From contig NZ_FNOE01000002.1 of the NCBI RefSeq assembly GCF_900106555.1, positions 149,633-213,632 of the forward strand: DNA of 64,000 bases, in the 5' to 3' direction. This document shows, one piece after another, positions 50,817-59,527 of the stretch (the first letter of the stretch is position 1; every line of letters begins with the position of its first letter). A program made the position numbers and the translations under genes. The notes beneath the pieces were generated by a model. The model was not told where the DNA came from and did no database searches. It worked only from the letters and a program-made list of their open reading frames with translations. The stretch comes from Nitrosomonas oligotropha. Lineage in GTDB: Bacteria; Pseudomonadota; Gammaproteobacteria; Burkholderiales; Nitrosomonadaceae.

Positions 50817-52064
50817 TCATTCTATTTTTATCCACGTCAACGGGTCAAACGGCTTTCCTCCGTGACGAAGCTCAAAATATAAACCTGAATCGGCATTACC
50901 ACCGCTATTTCCAACGGTTGCAATCGTTTCGCCGCCGCGAGTCGACTCACCAACTTGTTTGTGAAGTGTTGCATTATTGCCATATAAGCTCATGTAGTTG
51001 TTTCCGTGATCCAGAATTATCAAATTACCAAAACCTCTTAACCAATCCGCAAATACGACCCGGCCTGCGGAAATTGCTTTGACTTCACTGCCATCAGGCG
51101 ATTGTATAAATAAACCTTTCCATGTCACATGCTTACCTGAACGTTGACCACCAAAAGTGTTTACAAGTTTCCCGCGTACCGGCAAATTTAATTTGCCCTT
51201 TAATGTTGAGAATGCAGCACCTGTAGTGGAAGCATCCGGGAGCTTATTGTTAATCGCCGTGGCATTGGATTTTTCTTGTACAAGTAATTGATTAATTTCG
51301 TTTACCAAATTTGTTAAGCGTTTTTCATTCTGCCCGAGTTTATTGATTTCCTGTTGCTGCTGAGAAATTTGATTGGATACTTGCGTAAGGAGCGTTTGTT
51401 GCTTGGTTTTCTCTTGTTGAAGTTTTTTTCGTTGATCGAAATATTCCGCTTGGATAGCGGCGATTTCGTCTTTCTTTTGACGGCTGGCTTGTGTCAGGGT
51501 GTCGATTTCTTGTTGATTGTACTGGAGATTCTTGATGCTATCCGAGCGAGCGAGCGAGAGTTGCCGGTAATAATAAATATCGCGCGCGATCTGATGCGGA
51601 TTTTGCTGATTCAACGCCAACCGCAAATAATCTTGTTGTCCCCCGATATATTGTTGATGAAGTAATTTTTCCAGTTGATTTCGTACAATGCTGATTTCTT
51701 CGCTGAGTTTTTTGTGCTGTGCTTGTAACTGCTTGTATTCTTCTATGGCTTGCCGGTCGTGCTCAATAAGTTTGGTCATTTTTTGCGTGATGGCATTGAT
51801 TGCACGCTCAGTTCCTTGCAATGCATCTGCTGCGCTTTGTTTTAGCGCTTCTTTATTGGCTAAATCTTTTTGTAGTGATTGAATGCGTTCACGCAGCAGT
51901 TTGAGATTTTCCTGATTGTTTGAGAACGCGGATGACGGGCAAAACAAAATCAGCGCCCAAATCGCTAGGATTGACCGGTAATGTTTTATATGAATTGAAT
52001 TAAACGTATGATTTCCAGATTGATAAGATTTATTCGAATCGCGCGCCCGGTTACACTCATGCAT
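50817..52064 (-). CDS. envC: murein hydrolase activator EnvC
   Basis: A 415-residue periplasmic protein that switches on cell-wall amidases at division. A hydrophobic signal segment (about 33-48) is followed by a long coiled coil (about 52-270, rich in Gln, Lys and Glu) and a C-terminal LytM/M23 domain. The usual metal-binding residues are degenerate (WKGLFI where active enzymes have HxGxD), as in EnvC, so it should regulate rather than cut. FADWLRGFGNLIILDHG and SGLYFELRHGGKPFDPLTW match EnvC. The start at 52064 gives an oddly long 30-residue lead before the signal segment; no better start was seen. Confidence 0.93.
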   Translation of the reverse strand: MHECNRARDSNKSYQSGNHTFNSIHIKHYRSILAIWALILFCPSSAFSNNQENLKLLRERIQSLQKDLANKEALKQSAADALQGTERAINAITQKMTKLIEHDRQAIEEYKQLQAQHKKLSEEISIVRNQLEKLLHQQYIGGQQDYLRLALNQQNPHQIARDIYYYRQLSLARSDSIKNLQYNQQEIDTLTQASRQKKDEIAAIQAEYFDQRKKLQQEKTKQQTLLTQVSNQISQQQQEINKLGQNEKRLTNLVNEINQLLVQEKSNATAINNKLPDASTTGAAFSTLKGKLNLPVRGKLVNTFGGQRSGKHVTWKGLFIQSPDGSEVKAISAGRVVFADWLRGFGNLIILDHGNNYMSLYGNNATLHKQVGESTRGGETIATVGNSGGNADSGLYFELRHGGKPFDPLTWIKIE

Positions 52065-52088
52065 CTGAATAAATGAATGGATTATATT

Positions 52089-52838
52089 TTAACCACTGGA
52101 TCTGCCTTGGTTAGCGACGGTCTGCATTGCTTCCTGGATTTCAGCTAAGTTACCAAGATAATAATTTTTAATCGGTTTCAGATTATCGTCTAATTCGTAA
52201 ACTAATGGAACGCCGGTCGGTATATTGCAATTTAGAATATCTTCGTCGGAAATGTCATCCAGATATTTAACTAGCGCACGCAAGGAGTTACCGTGCGCTG
52301 CGATGATGACACTTTTACCCGCCTGAACTTGCGGTGCGATGGTTGTGTTCCAGTAGGGCAGGAATCGAGCAACCGTATCTTTTAGGCATTCAGTTACAGG
52401 GATATCATTATCCGACAGGTTTTTATAACGCGGATCGGCACCTGCATAGCGGGTGTCGTCAACGGTTAATGCGGGTGGTCTGACATCATAGCTGCGCCGC
52501 CAAATGAGGACTTGTTCGTCACCATATTGCGCTGCGGTTTCCGCTTTGTTCAGTCCTTGTAGTGCACCATAATGTCTTTCATTCAGGCGCCAAGTGTGTT
52601 GGATAGGAATCCACATTTGATCCATTTCATCCAGCACGATCCATAAAGTGCGGATAGCCCGTTTGAGGACGGATGTATAAGCAATATCAAATGCAAACCC
52701 GTGTTCGCGTAATAGCCTGCCGGCACTTTGAGCTTCCTGTATGCCTTGAGGCGTTAAATCAACATCTGTCCAGCCAGTAAATCGATTTTCTTGATTCCAG
52801 GTACTTTCTCCATGCCGCAGGAGAACAATTTTCTTCAT
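52089..52838 (-). CDS. gpmA: 2,3-bisphosphoglycerate-dependent phosphoglycerate mutase
   Basis: Interconverts 3- and 2-phosphoglycerate in glycolysis and gluconeogenesis. The catalytic loop [10 protein letters not shown] places the phospho-histidine at residue 9; the [13 protein letters not shown] segment, [14 protein letters not shown] and the second catalytic [13 protein letters not shown] are all present. The 249-residue length is standard. It leads the gpmA-envC-ctpA-moeB row, 24 bases before envC, and is divergent from the rhodanese gene. Confidence 0.97.
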   Translation of the reverse strand: MKKIVLLRHGESTWNQENRFTGWTDVDLTPQGIQEAQSAGRLLREHGFAFDIAYTSVLKRAIRTLWIVLDEMDQMWIPIQHTWRLNERHYGALQGLNKAETAAQYGDEQVLIWRRSYDVRPPALTVDDTRYAGADPRYKNLSDNDIPVTECLKDTVARFLPYWNTTIAPQVQAGKSVIIAAHGNSLRALVKYLDDISDEDILNCNIPTGVPLVYELDDNLKPIKNYYLGNLAEIQEAMQTVANQGRSSG

Positions 52839-53177
52839 ATTGGCCTTTTGATAAAAAGGAAATGAGTATCGTCAAGCAGATTAAAAAACGCAGCTATTTT
52901 ATTATACTTTTGATTGTAAACACAGCATTAGACTGATTCTTTGGCATGAAAAAAATAAGAATGCTTTTTTTTCATGAAAAATGATGACAGATTTTTGTAT
53001 TTCTTGTTAAGTTAATTAAAGATGGAATAGATGATGTATTCGTGGATTTGAATGTGATAAGTCGGTGAGCATGATGCTATGATGTGCGAAGTCAAATGTC
53101 TGACAGCAGAGAATCCCTTAACTTTTCAGTTTCTGATAAAATTCAGAGTTTAAAAAATCTAATAAAATAAAGCTTAT
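52839..53177. other. 339-bp divergent intergenic region
   Basis: A/T-rich DNA between gpmA and the rhodanese gene. A TATAAT is present on the minus strand at 52906-52901 without a clear -35. An inverted repeat of CATG plus an A-run and T-run (52945-52976) is nearly all A/T and its role is not evident. No gene is seen. Confidence 0.4.
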
Positions 53178-53612
53178 ATGGAATTGTCATTATTACAAGA
53201 TCATTTTCTTCTCAGGTTGGAGAATTTATTGTTCGTTATCACCGCAGTTATCAGCGGTTCATTATTGGTATGGTCGATGGTAACGCAGGGCGGCATCAAA
53301 GAAATCGATACACGCACCGCGGTACAGTTCATCAATTACCAGGATGCGTTGGTATTGGATGTGCGCGACGATAGCGAATTTGCCGCAGGGCATTTGCCGA
53401 ATGCCAAGCATATTCCGGCGGAGAAAATTGAAGAACGTTGGACGGAGTTGCAAAAATTCAAGGAAAAGCCCGTCGTGGTGGTATACCGGGGTGGTATTCG
53501 ATCCAATAATGCCAGTCTGGTTTTGAAGAAAAACGGTTTTTCTCAAGTGGTTAATCTGATGGGCGGGATTGATTCCTGGAAGCGTGCCGGCTTACCCATG
53601 GTTAAACGATAA
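53178..53612 (+). CDS. membrane-anchored rhodanese-like protein, catalytic cysteine missing
   Basis: A 144-residue protein of the YibN type: an N-terminal membrane segment (about 15-35) and a rhodanese domain (about 45-140). The loop that normally reads like YCxxGxRS is VVVYRGGIRSNN here, with Arg104 (codon CGG, 53487-53489) where the sulfur-carrying Cys is expected. LDVRDDSEFAAGHLPNAKHIP is otherwise normal. It is therefore probably not a sulfurtransferase but may keep a binding role. It leads grxC-secB-gpsA, a conserved order; grxC starts 15 bases later. Confidence 0.85.
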   Translation: MELSLLQDHFLLRLENLLFVITAVISGSLLVWSMVTQGGIKEIDTRTAVQFINYQDALVLDVRDDSEFAAGHLPNAKHIPAEKIEERWTELQKFKEKPVVVVYRGGIRSNNASLVLKKNGFSQVVNLMGGIDSWKRAGLPMVKR

Positions 53613-53627
53613 AGGAAGTGAGAGTAA

Positions 53628-53885
53628 ATGCCCCGGGTTATCATGTATACCACTGGTTTTTGCCCTTATTGTAAGATGGCGGAAAGCTTGTTGCGTGCAA
53701 AAGGAGTTCAGGAAATTGAGAAAATCCGCGTTGATCTGGAGCCAGAGCAACGTATCGAAATGATGGGAAAAACAGGGCGTCGCACGGTTCCGCAAATCTA
53801 CATTGGTGAAAAGCATGTGGGTGGGTATGATGACTTGACGCAATTGGATCGTGCGGGCGAGCTGACGGCTCTGCTGGCAAGTTGA
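53628..53885 (+). CDS. grxC: glutaredoxin 3
   Basis: A small thiol-disulfide oxidoreductase of 85 residues using glutathione. The dithiol active site CPYC is at 12-15, the TVPQIYIG cis-proline loop and the GGYDDL glutathione-binding motif follow. It lies between the rhodanese-like gene and secB, as in E. coli and other proteobacteria. Confidence 0.96.
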   Translation: MPRVIMYTTGFCPYCKMAESLLRAKGVQEIEKIRVDLEPEQRIEMMGKTGRRTVPQIYIGEKHVGGYDDLTQLDRAGELTALLAS

Positions 53886-53964
53886 TTGCAGCCGCGTTGA
53901 TTGATGCGATAGCAATTTGTATTTAGGTTTATTTTATTAATTCACTATATTGGACAAGATCAAT

Positions 53965-54402
53965 ATGAGCGAGCAACAGCAACCGGTTTTTGCCATAGAA
54001 AAAATCTATGTGAAGGATTTATCCCTGGAGATTCCTAATGCACCGAATATCTTTCTGGAAAGAGATACACCGGAAATTAACTTGCAGCTGGGAACCAAGA
54101 GTCAAGGGATCGGTGAAGGATTGTATGAAGTATTGTTAACCGTAACGGTGACGGCTAAGATTAAAGACAAGAACATGTTTTTGGTGGAAGCTCAGCAAGC
54201 GGGGATTTTCCGTATTCGGAATATACCGGCTGGAGAGATAGATCCGGTGTTGGGAATTGGTTGCCCCAATATTCTTTTTCCTTATTTAAGAGAAGTGGTG
54301 TCAGATGTTGTGACGCGCGCCGGATTTCCGCCGGTGATTCTCAATCCGGTTAATTTTGAGGCTATTTATCAGCAGAAAAACGCGGAAACAAAACCGAATT
54401 AG
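53965..54402 (+). CDS. secB: protein-export chaperone SecB
   Basis: Holds preproteins unfolded and delivers them to SecA. The 145 residues read [19 protein letters not shown], then [35 protein letters not shown] and [18 protein letters not shown], all classic SecB. ATG at 53965 is preferred over an in-frame TTG at 53950, since family members begin [13 protein letters not shown]. It is in the grxC-secB-gpsA order, with a small SH3 gene between secB and gpsA. Confidence 0.97.
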   Translation: MSEQQQPVFAIEKIYVKDLSLEIPNAPNIFLERDTPEINLQLGTKSQGIGEGLYEVLLTVTVTAKIKDKNMFLVEAQQAGIFRIRNIPAGEIDPVLGIGCPNILFPYLREVVSDVVTRAGFPPVILNPVNFEAIYQQKNAETKPN

Positions 54403-54440
54403 AAGTAACCGGTAATCGCGCGCATGGAGATGAAAATCGC

Positions 54441-54923
54441 ATGAAAAAAAGCTCACTGATTGATTCATGCTGGTTAAAAAATAAAGTAGGAATTTTTCTG
54501 ACCGGTATTTTTCTGCAATCTCCCGGTTATGCAGTGGCTGAGATGGAATTTTTCTCAATTGCCGATAGCGCCGTTGTCATGTATGACGCGCCATCGCTGA
54601 AAGCCGACAAGCTATTCGTGGCGGATCGTCATCTTCCTGTCGAAGTGGTGGTGGATGTCGATGGTTGGGCAAAAGTTCGCGATAGTAGTGGAAGTCTTGC
54701 TTGGGTTGAAAAGAAAACACTGAGTCAGCAGCGTTTTGTGGTGGTGACGGTACCGTTGGCCAGTATCCACAAATCAGCCGATGCAAACTCGGAATTAGTG
54801 TTCCAGGCTGAGGAGAATATTGTCTTGGAATGGTTGGACTCCGATAGCAAAGGCTGGGTCAAAGTGCGGCACTCTGGCGGTCAAGCCGGCTATGTCAAAG
54901 TCAATCAGGTTTGGGGGTCATGA
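54441..54923 (+). CDS. periplasmic SH3-domain protein
   Basis: A 160-residue exported protein. A hydrophobic signal segment spans about 17-33 (ending YAVAE), and the mature part is two bacterial SH3 repeats (about 37-90 and 95-158), with PLASIHKSADANSELVFQ and GWVKVRHSGGQAGYVKVNQVWG typical of this fold. Such domains often bind peptidoglycan or other envelope partners; the partner is unknown. The stop codon overlaps the gpsA start as ATGA, so translation is probably coupled. Confidence 0.85.
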   Translation: MKKSSLIDSCWLKNKVGIFLTGIFLQSPGYAVAEMEFFSIADSAVVMYDAPSLKADKLFVADRHLPVEVVVDVDGWAKVRDSSGSLAWVEKKTLSQQRFVVVTVPLASIHKSADANSELVFQAEENIVLEWLDSDSKGWVKVRHSGGQAGYVKVNQVWGS

Positions 54924-55912
54924 AAATTGCGGTACTGGGTGCGGGTGCATGGGGATCCGCCTTAGCGATTAGCCTATCAACGCGCCATCAGATTCATCTA
55001 TGGACAAAGGATCCGGATCATGCCATTGAGATGGATCGTCAACGAATTAATCAAGCTTTCCTGCCAGGCCATTCACTGCCTGAATCTCTGAAGATTACTG
55101 CAACGCTGGATGATGCGTTGGAGGGCGTTAATCTGGCGCTAATCGTTGTGCCTGTTGCCGGTTTGCGTGACACATTGCGGGCCATTGTTACCTGTAATAT
55201 CAAGGTGCCGGTCATCTGGGGGTGCAAAGGGTTTGAATCGGGAACAACTTATCTGCCGCATCAAATTGCAGCTGAAGAATTTTCCGGCCGATTGCCACCT
55301 TGCGGTGTGTTATCCGGGCCAAGTTTCGCGGAAGAAGTAGCTCAAGGTCTCCCAACCGCTTTGACACTGGCATCTAAAGATATCGATTTCGCCAATAAAA
55401 TGGCTGCCGAACTGCATAGTGCAAGACTACGCATCTATACCAGTGAGGATGTTGTCGGGGTGGAAACCGGGGGGGCGGTAAAAAATGTGATCACCATCGC
55501 GGCAGGCATTTCTGATGGTATCGGTTTTGGACATAATGCCAGGGCCGCCCTGATTACACGAGGATTGTCAGAGACTATGCGACTAGGGCTTGGCTTGGGA
55601 GGAGACATGAAGACCTTCATGGGGCTGGCTGGAGTTGGTGATTTGATTCTGACAAGCACGGGTGATTTATCCAGAAATAGACAAGTCGGATTGATGCTAG
55701 CGGAAGGAAAGTCGCTGACAGATATTTTAGATGCATTAGGGCATGTCGCCGAAGGTGTGCACACGGCGAAATCGGTATTGCAATTAGGCAAGCAATTGAA
55801 TATTGAGATGCCCATTACTCAAGCGGTTTGCGATATTTTGCATGGCGTAGTATCCGCCAAGAAAGCGGTCGAAGTGTTGTTAAACCGTGAACAAAAGGCG
55901 GAAATTTATTAG
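54920..55912 (+). CDS. gpsA: glycerol-3-phosphate dehydrogenase (NAD(P)+)
   Basis: Reduces dihydroxyacetone phosphate to sn-glycerol-3-phosphate, the backbone of membrane phospholipids. The 330 residues show the Rossmann loop IAVLGAGAWGSALAI, VPVAGLRDTL, the CGVLSGPSFAEE segment, VETGGAVKNVITIAAGI with the catalytic lysine, GLAGVGDLILT and RNRQVG. ATG at 54920 is supported by the ATGA overlap with the SH3 gene. The C-terminal end is typical. Confidence 0.97.
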   Translation: MKIAVLGAGAWGSALAISLSTRHQIHLWTKDPDHAIEMDRQRINQAFLPGHSLPESLKITATLDDALEGVNLALIVVPVAGLRDTLRAIVTCNIKVPVIWGCKGFESGTTYLPHQIAAEEFSGRLPPCGVLSGPSFAEEVAQGLPTALTLASKDIDFANKMAAELHSARLRIYTSEDVVGVETGGAVKNVITIAAGISDGIGFGHNARAALITRGLSETMRLGLGLGGDMKTFMGLAGVGDLILTSTGDLSRNRQVGLMLAEGKSLTDILDALGHVAEGVHTAKSVLQLGKQLNIEMPITQAVCDILHGVVSAKKAVEVLLNREQKAEIY

Positions 55913-56063
55913 CGTAGAATTTATCCTGAGAACTTCCAGTTAACTCTGCTTCTGGTGACTAGTTATTTGTTTTTATGAAATTTTTAACTGACGCTGTTGA
56001 CCGGTATTCTCTGAAACAGTTGATTTGCTTGATAAATGGTGCGGCGAGAACACGCTAATTCGC

Positions 56064-56092
56064 TTGACCAGCCGTTAACGGCTTGATATAAG
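56064..56092 (+). promoter_or_regulatory. sigma-70 promoter of the HU gene with a palindromic spacer
   Basis: TTGACC (56064-56069) and TATAAG (56087-56092) stand 17 bases apart. The spacer contains a perfect 14-base palindrome AGCCGTTAACGGCT (56070-56083), which could bind a repressor or other dimeric factor between -35 and -10. The leader to the HU ATG (56149) is about 50 bases. Confidence 0.65.
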
Positions 56093-56148
56093 AGCGTCTG
56101 CAGTACTTGCTTGTGATTTAATTACCATTAACCAAGAAGGGGAATTAT

Positions 56149-56421
56149 ATGAACAAATCCGAACTCATCGAAGCTATCGCAAAATCGGCTAAAATTTCTA
56201 AAGCTTCCGCGGGCAGCGCATTAGATGGCGCGTTAGCAGCAATAAAAGGGGCACTCAAAAAAAATGAAAGTGTAACTTTGGTCGGATTTGGGACTTTTAA
56301 AGTAGGCACAAGGGCTGCACGTACAGGCCGTAATCCCCGTACGGGCGCTGCAATTAAAATCAAAGCAGCGAAGGTTCCTAAATTCAGTGCTGGTAAAGCG
56401 CTTAAAGATGCAGTAAACTAG
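56149..56421 (+). CDS. hupB: DNA-binding protein HU
   Basis: A 90-residue nucleoid protein that bends and wraps DNA. The core [48 protein letters not shown] with the arm and its intercalating proline (NPRTG), and the final [13 protein letters not shown] are all standard. The strong AAGAAGGGGAATT site fits high expression. Placement ahead of tRNA genes and ppiD is common in proteobacteria. Confidence 0.96.
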   Translation: MNKSELIEAIAKSAKISKASAGSALDGALAAIKGALKKNESVTLVGFGTFKVGTRAARTGRNPRTGAAIKIKAAKVPKFSAGKALKDAVN

Positions 56422-56436
56422 CGCACTTTCTTGACC

Positions 56437-56512
56437 GGGTGCTTAGCTCAGCTGGTAGAGCGTCGCCCTTACAAGGCGAATGTCGGCGGTTCGATCCCGT
56501 CAGCACCCACCA
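56437..56512 (+). tRNA. tRNA-Val (UAC)
   Basis: A 76-base tRNA with a seven-pair acceptor stem (GGGTGCT with AGCACCC), a 7-base anticodon loop CTTACAA giving anticodon TAC, a TTCGATC T-loop and an encoded CCA end (56510-56512). It starts 15 bases after the HU stop and 19 bases before tRNA-Asp, so the three are probably transcribed together. Confidence 0.96.
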
Positions 56513-56531
56513 GTCAAATTTGCTAGTTCTA

Positions 56532-56608
56532 GGAGTGGTAGTTCAGTTGGTTAGAATACCGGCCTGTCACGCCGGGGGTCGCGGGTTCGAGTCCCGTCCA
56601 CTCCGCCA
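56532..56608 (+). tRNA. tRNA-Asp (GUC)
   Basis: A 77-base tRNA with acceptor pairs GGAGTGG/CCACTCC, anticodon loop CTGTCAC giving anticodon GTC, T-loop TTCGAGT and encoded CCA (56606-56608). It follows tRNA-Val, and ppiD begins 78 bases later. Confidence 0.96.
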
Positions 56609-56686
56609 AATTAGGTTTATCAGCTTACGAGAAGTAAAAAGTTCTTTGATCGTCATTTCACTTTCTAGCATTCTCAGGTTCTAATT

Positions 56687-58570
56687 GTGTTTGATTTCGT
56701 CAACCGTAAAAAACGTGTCGTGCAAGTCTTTATGGGCTTGTTAATATTACCCTTCTTGTTTTGGGGTGTTGAGTCGTATCGTACGATGGGTGGCGAAGGT
56801 TATGTTGCAGTAGTGGACGGTGAAGAAATTCCACGGCGTGAGTATGAGCAAGCATTACGTGATCATCATGAAAGAATGCGCGCGATGTTGGGTGCGAATT
56901 TCGATAGTGCGATGCTGGATACTTTTGAGGTAAGGAACTCAGTGCTGGAAAGGCTCATTCAGCAGAGACTATTACACCGGGAAGCTGTTAGCAACGGTTT
57001 TACCGTACTGGACTCACAGGTAATTAAAACTCTCCGGGAAGCTCCCGCATTTCAGAAAGATAGTAAATTTTCCAAGCAGCAATACGAAGAATTGTTGCGT
57101 AATCAGGGTTTAACTCCAGCAGTATTTGAGTCGCGCGTACGTCAGGAGCTTTTGCTTCAGCAATTATTGGACGGTTATAGTGACAATGCGTTTGCTCCCA
57201 AAGCGGTTGCGGAGAAAGTGCACTATCTCACTGAAGTTAAGCGCGAGATCAATCAATCGCAGATCGCTCCTGAACAATTCCTATCACAAGTGACACCGGA
57301 AGAATCCGACATTACCCGTTATTATGACCAGCATAGAGCTGACTTTGATTTGCCGGAGCGTGCGCGAGTCGAATATTTGGTGTTATCGCTGGATGCAGTA
57401 GCTAGAAATGAAACAGTGAGTGACGAAGCGATTAATACTTATTTCTCCGAGCATCAGAATGAATTTGGTAAAGCCGAAGAGCGCAAAGCTAGCCATGTTT
57501 TGATCAGTATTGCGGCTGATGCCACGGATGACGAGAAACGCGCAGCGAAGGAAAAAGCCGAAAGCGTTCTGGAGAAAATCAAGCAAAATCCGGAGCAGTT
57601 CGCAGAAATTGCTAAGCAAGATTCGGATGATCCAGGTTCGTCAATGCGTGGTGGAGACCTAGGTTTTTTTGGCCGCGGTGCTATGGTTAAAGCCTTTGAA
57701 GATAAAATTTTTTCAATGCAGCTGGACGAAGTGAGCGATATCGTGGAAACAAATTTTGGTTTCCACGTAATCAAGCTGACCGCAATCAAGGAAGAGAAAC
57801 GTCCTGATCTGGAAGAAGTGCGGGAACAGATTGCAAATAAGCTTAAATTAGAGATGGTCAGCAATATTTTTGGAGAGATTGCTGAAGATTTCAGTAATAT
57901 CGTTTACGAACAAGGCGATAATCTACAAGCTGCTGCAGAGAAATTTGAACTGTCCACACAAGTGAGTGATTGGATTACGAGAGATAAGGCAGAGCCGTCT
58001 ATTCTTGCAAATGAGAAACTATTGTCAGCAATTTTCTCAGCAGATGTGATTTCAAATCACCGTAATACTGAAGCAGTTGAAGTAAAACCCGATACATTTG
58101 TGTCAGCCCGCATTCTTGAGCATAAGCCTGCCACGACGCAATCGCTTGAGGTCGTCCGAGAGCAGATCGTGGGAAAGCTTAGAAAGCAAATGGCTGAGGC
58201 GAAAGCGGTGGAAGAAGGACAAGCCAAGCTCGTGCGCTTACAGGCTGGAGAAGAGGTAAGTGATGTTACCTGGGACGAAGCCAAACAAATTTCTTATATG
58301 CAGCCGCAAGGACTGGATCATGAGACATTGAGAGCTGTTTTTAGAGCGAAGACAAATGATCTGCCAGTGTATACGGGAGCTATCAATCCAAAAGGTGGAT
58401 TTAATCTGATACGAATCAACAAGATCGTTGAATCCGAATCCGTGGATAAAGCCAAGATGGATGGTTTTACCAAACAACTCCAGCAAATGATTACACAAGA
58501 AGAAGTCTCGTCATACTTAGCTGCACTCAGGCAGCGCTATGATGTAAAAGTTAAACAAGACAGCTTCTAG
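56687..58570 (+). CDS. ppiD: peptidyl-prolyl isomerase/chaperone PpiD (SurA-N and parvulin domains)
   Basis: An inner-membrane-anchored periplasmic folding factor of 627 residues at the Sec exit. One N-terminal membrane helix (about 12-28, VFMGLLILPFLFWGVE), a SurA-N-like helical region (about 35-200), a parvulin domain (about 260-365, RKASHVLISIAAD, the GGDLGFFGRGAMVKAFED block and FGFHVIKL) and a C-terminal helical part. Parvulin domains in PpiD often lack activity; this one keeps the main residues. The start is GTG at 56687. It follows HU and the tRNAs and converges on fabI. Confidence 0.93.
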   Translation: MFDFVNRKKRVVQVFMGLLILPFLFWGVESYRTMGGEGYVAVVDGEEIPRREYEQALRDHHERMRAMLGANFDSAMLDTFEVRNSVLERLIQQRLLHREAVSNGFTVLDSQVIKTLREAPAFQKDSKFSKQQYEELLRNQGLTPAVFESRVRQELLLQQLLDGYSDNAFAPKAVAEKVHYLTEVKREINQSQIAPEQFLSQVTPEESDITRYYDQHRADFDLPERARVEYLVLSLDAVARNETVSDEAINTYFSEHQNEFGKAEERKASHVLISIAADATDDEKRAAKEKAESVLEKIKQNPEQFAEIAKQDSDDPGSSMRGGDLGFFGRGAMVKAFEDKIFSMQLDEVSDIVETNFGFHVIKLTAIKEEKRPDLEEVREQIANKLKLEMVSNIFGEIAEDFSNIVYEQGDNLQAAAEKFELSTQVSDWITRDKAEPSILANEKLLSAIFSADVISNHRNTEAVEVKPDTFVSARILEHKPATTQSLEVVREQIVGKLRKQMAEAKAVEEGQAKLVRLQAGEEVSDVTWDEAKQISYMQPQGLDHETLRAVFRAKTNDLPVYTGAINPKGGFNLIRINKIVESESVDKAKMDGFTKQLQQMITQEEVSSYLAALRQRYDVKVKQDSF

Positions 58571-58603
58571 TTTCCTGAAGTTATTGCACTCTGTGTTTAA
58601 TCG

Positions 58604-59389
58604 TTAATCGTTGAGATTAAACGCAACGGTGTTGAATCCTGCATCGACATAAGTTATTTCCCCGGTAATGCCACTGGCAAGATCGCTGCATAAGAAAGCG
58701 GCAACGTTGCCGACCTCATCCGTGGTTACATTGCGGCGTAATGGCGAGACTTTCTCGGTATAACCTAACAATTTTCCAAAATTTCCGATACCTGCGGCGG
58801 CCAATGTTTTGATCGGACCGGCGGAAATGGCATTGACCCGGATACCTTTCGGACCCAAGCTGGAAGCCATAAAACGGACATTTGCTTCGAGGCTGGCTTT
58901 AGCCAGACCCATAACGTTATAGTTCGGCATGACCCGGACAGCACCCAAGTAACTTAATGTCAGAAAAGCGCCATTGCGGTTTTGCATTAACGGTAATGCG
59001 GCTTTGGCAAGTGCAGAAAAACTGTAGGCGCTGATGTCATGCGCGATACGGAAAGCTTCTCGGTTAACGCTTTCCAGGTAATCACCGGTTAATGCTTCGC
59101 GCGGTGCGAAAGCAATGGAATGAACAATACAGTCGAGTGAATCCCAATGCTTCTGCAAGTTGTCGAAACATGCAGCGATTTCATTGTCATTGGCGACATC
59201 GCAAGGAAATAACAGATTACTATCAAATTCTGCCGCCAGCTTTTCCACCCGGCCGCGAACTTCTTCGCCCTGGTAAGTGAAAGCCAGCAAGGCGCCTTCT
59301 CGTTTCATAGCTTTTGCAATACCGTAAGCAATAGACCGGTTGCTGAGCAGCCCGGTGATGAGAATGCGTTTATTTGCCAGAAACCCCAT
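58604..59389 (-). CDS. fabI: enoyl-[acyl-carrier-protein] reductase (NADH) FabI
   Basis: Reduces the enoyl-ACP double bond in the last step of the fatty acid elongation cycle; the target of triclosan. The 261 residues show [18 protein letters not shown] at the N terminus, FPCDVAN, the [16 protein letters not shown] segment, and the catalytic Y-x6-K pair in [17 protein letters not shown] at 59389 follows AAGGAAATTAT and begins [12 protein letters not shown] as expected; an upstream in-frame start (59488) adds 33 residues without family support. It converges on ppiD and is divergent from the ABC transporter genes. Confidence 0.96.
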   Translation of the reverse strand: MGFLANKRILITGLLSNRSIAYGIAKAMKREGALLAFTYQGEEVRGRVEKLAAEFDSNLLFPCDVANDNEIAACFDNLQKHWDSLDCIVHSIAFAPREALTGDYLESVNREAFRIAHDISAYSFSALAKAALPLMQNRNGAFLTLSYLGAVRVMPNYNVMGLAKASLEANVRFMASSLGPKGIRVNAISAGPIKTLAAAGIGNFGKLLGYTEKVSPLRRNVTTDEVGNVAAFLCSDLASGITGEITYVDAGFNTVAFNLND

Positions 59390-59527
59390 ATAATTTCCTT
59401 GTAGAATTGAGTGAATTGTCAAATTATAGCCGATGGGTGGCATAAGATGGAATTGTGTGAAGGAAGATATATAAGGTGCTAGTGTCATTTTTACTTAAAA
59501 CATGGATTCCATAGAATCGAAATTGCA

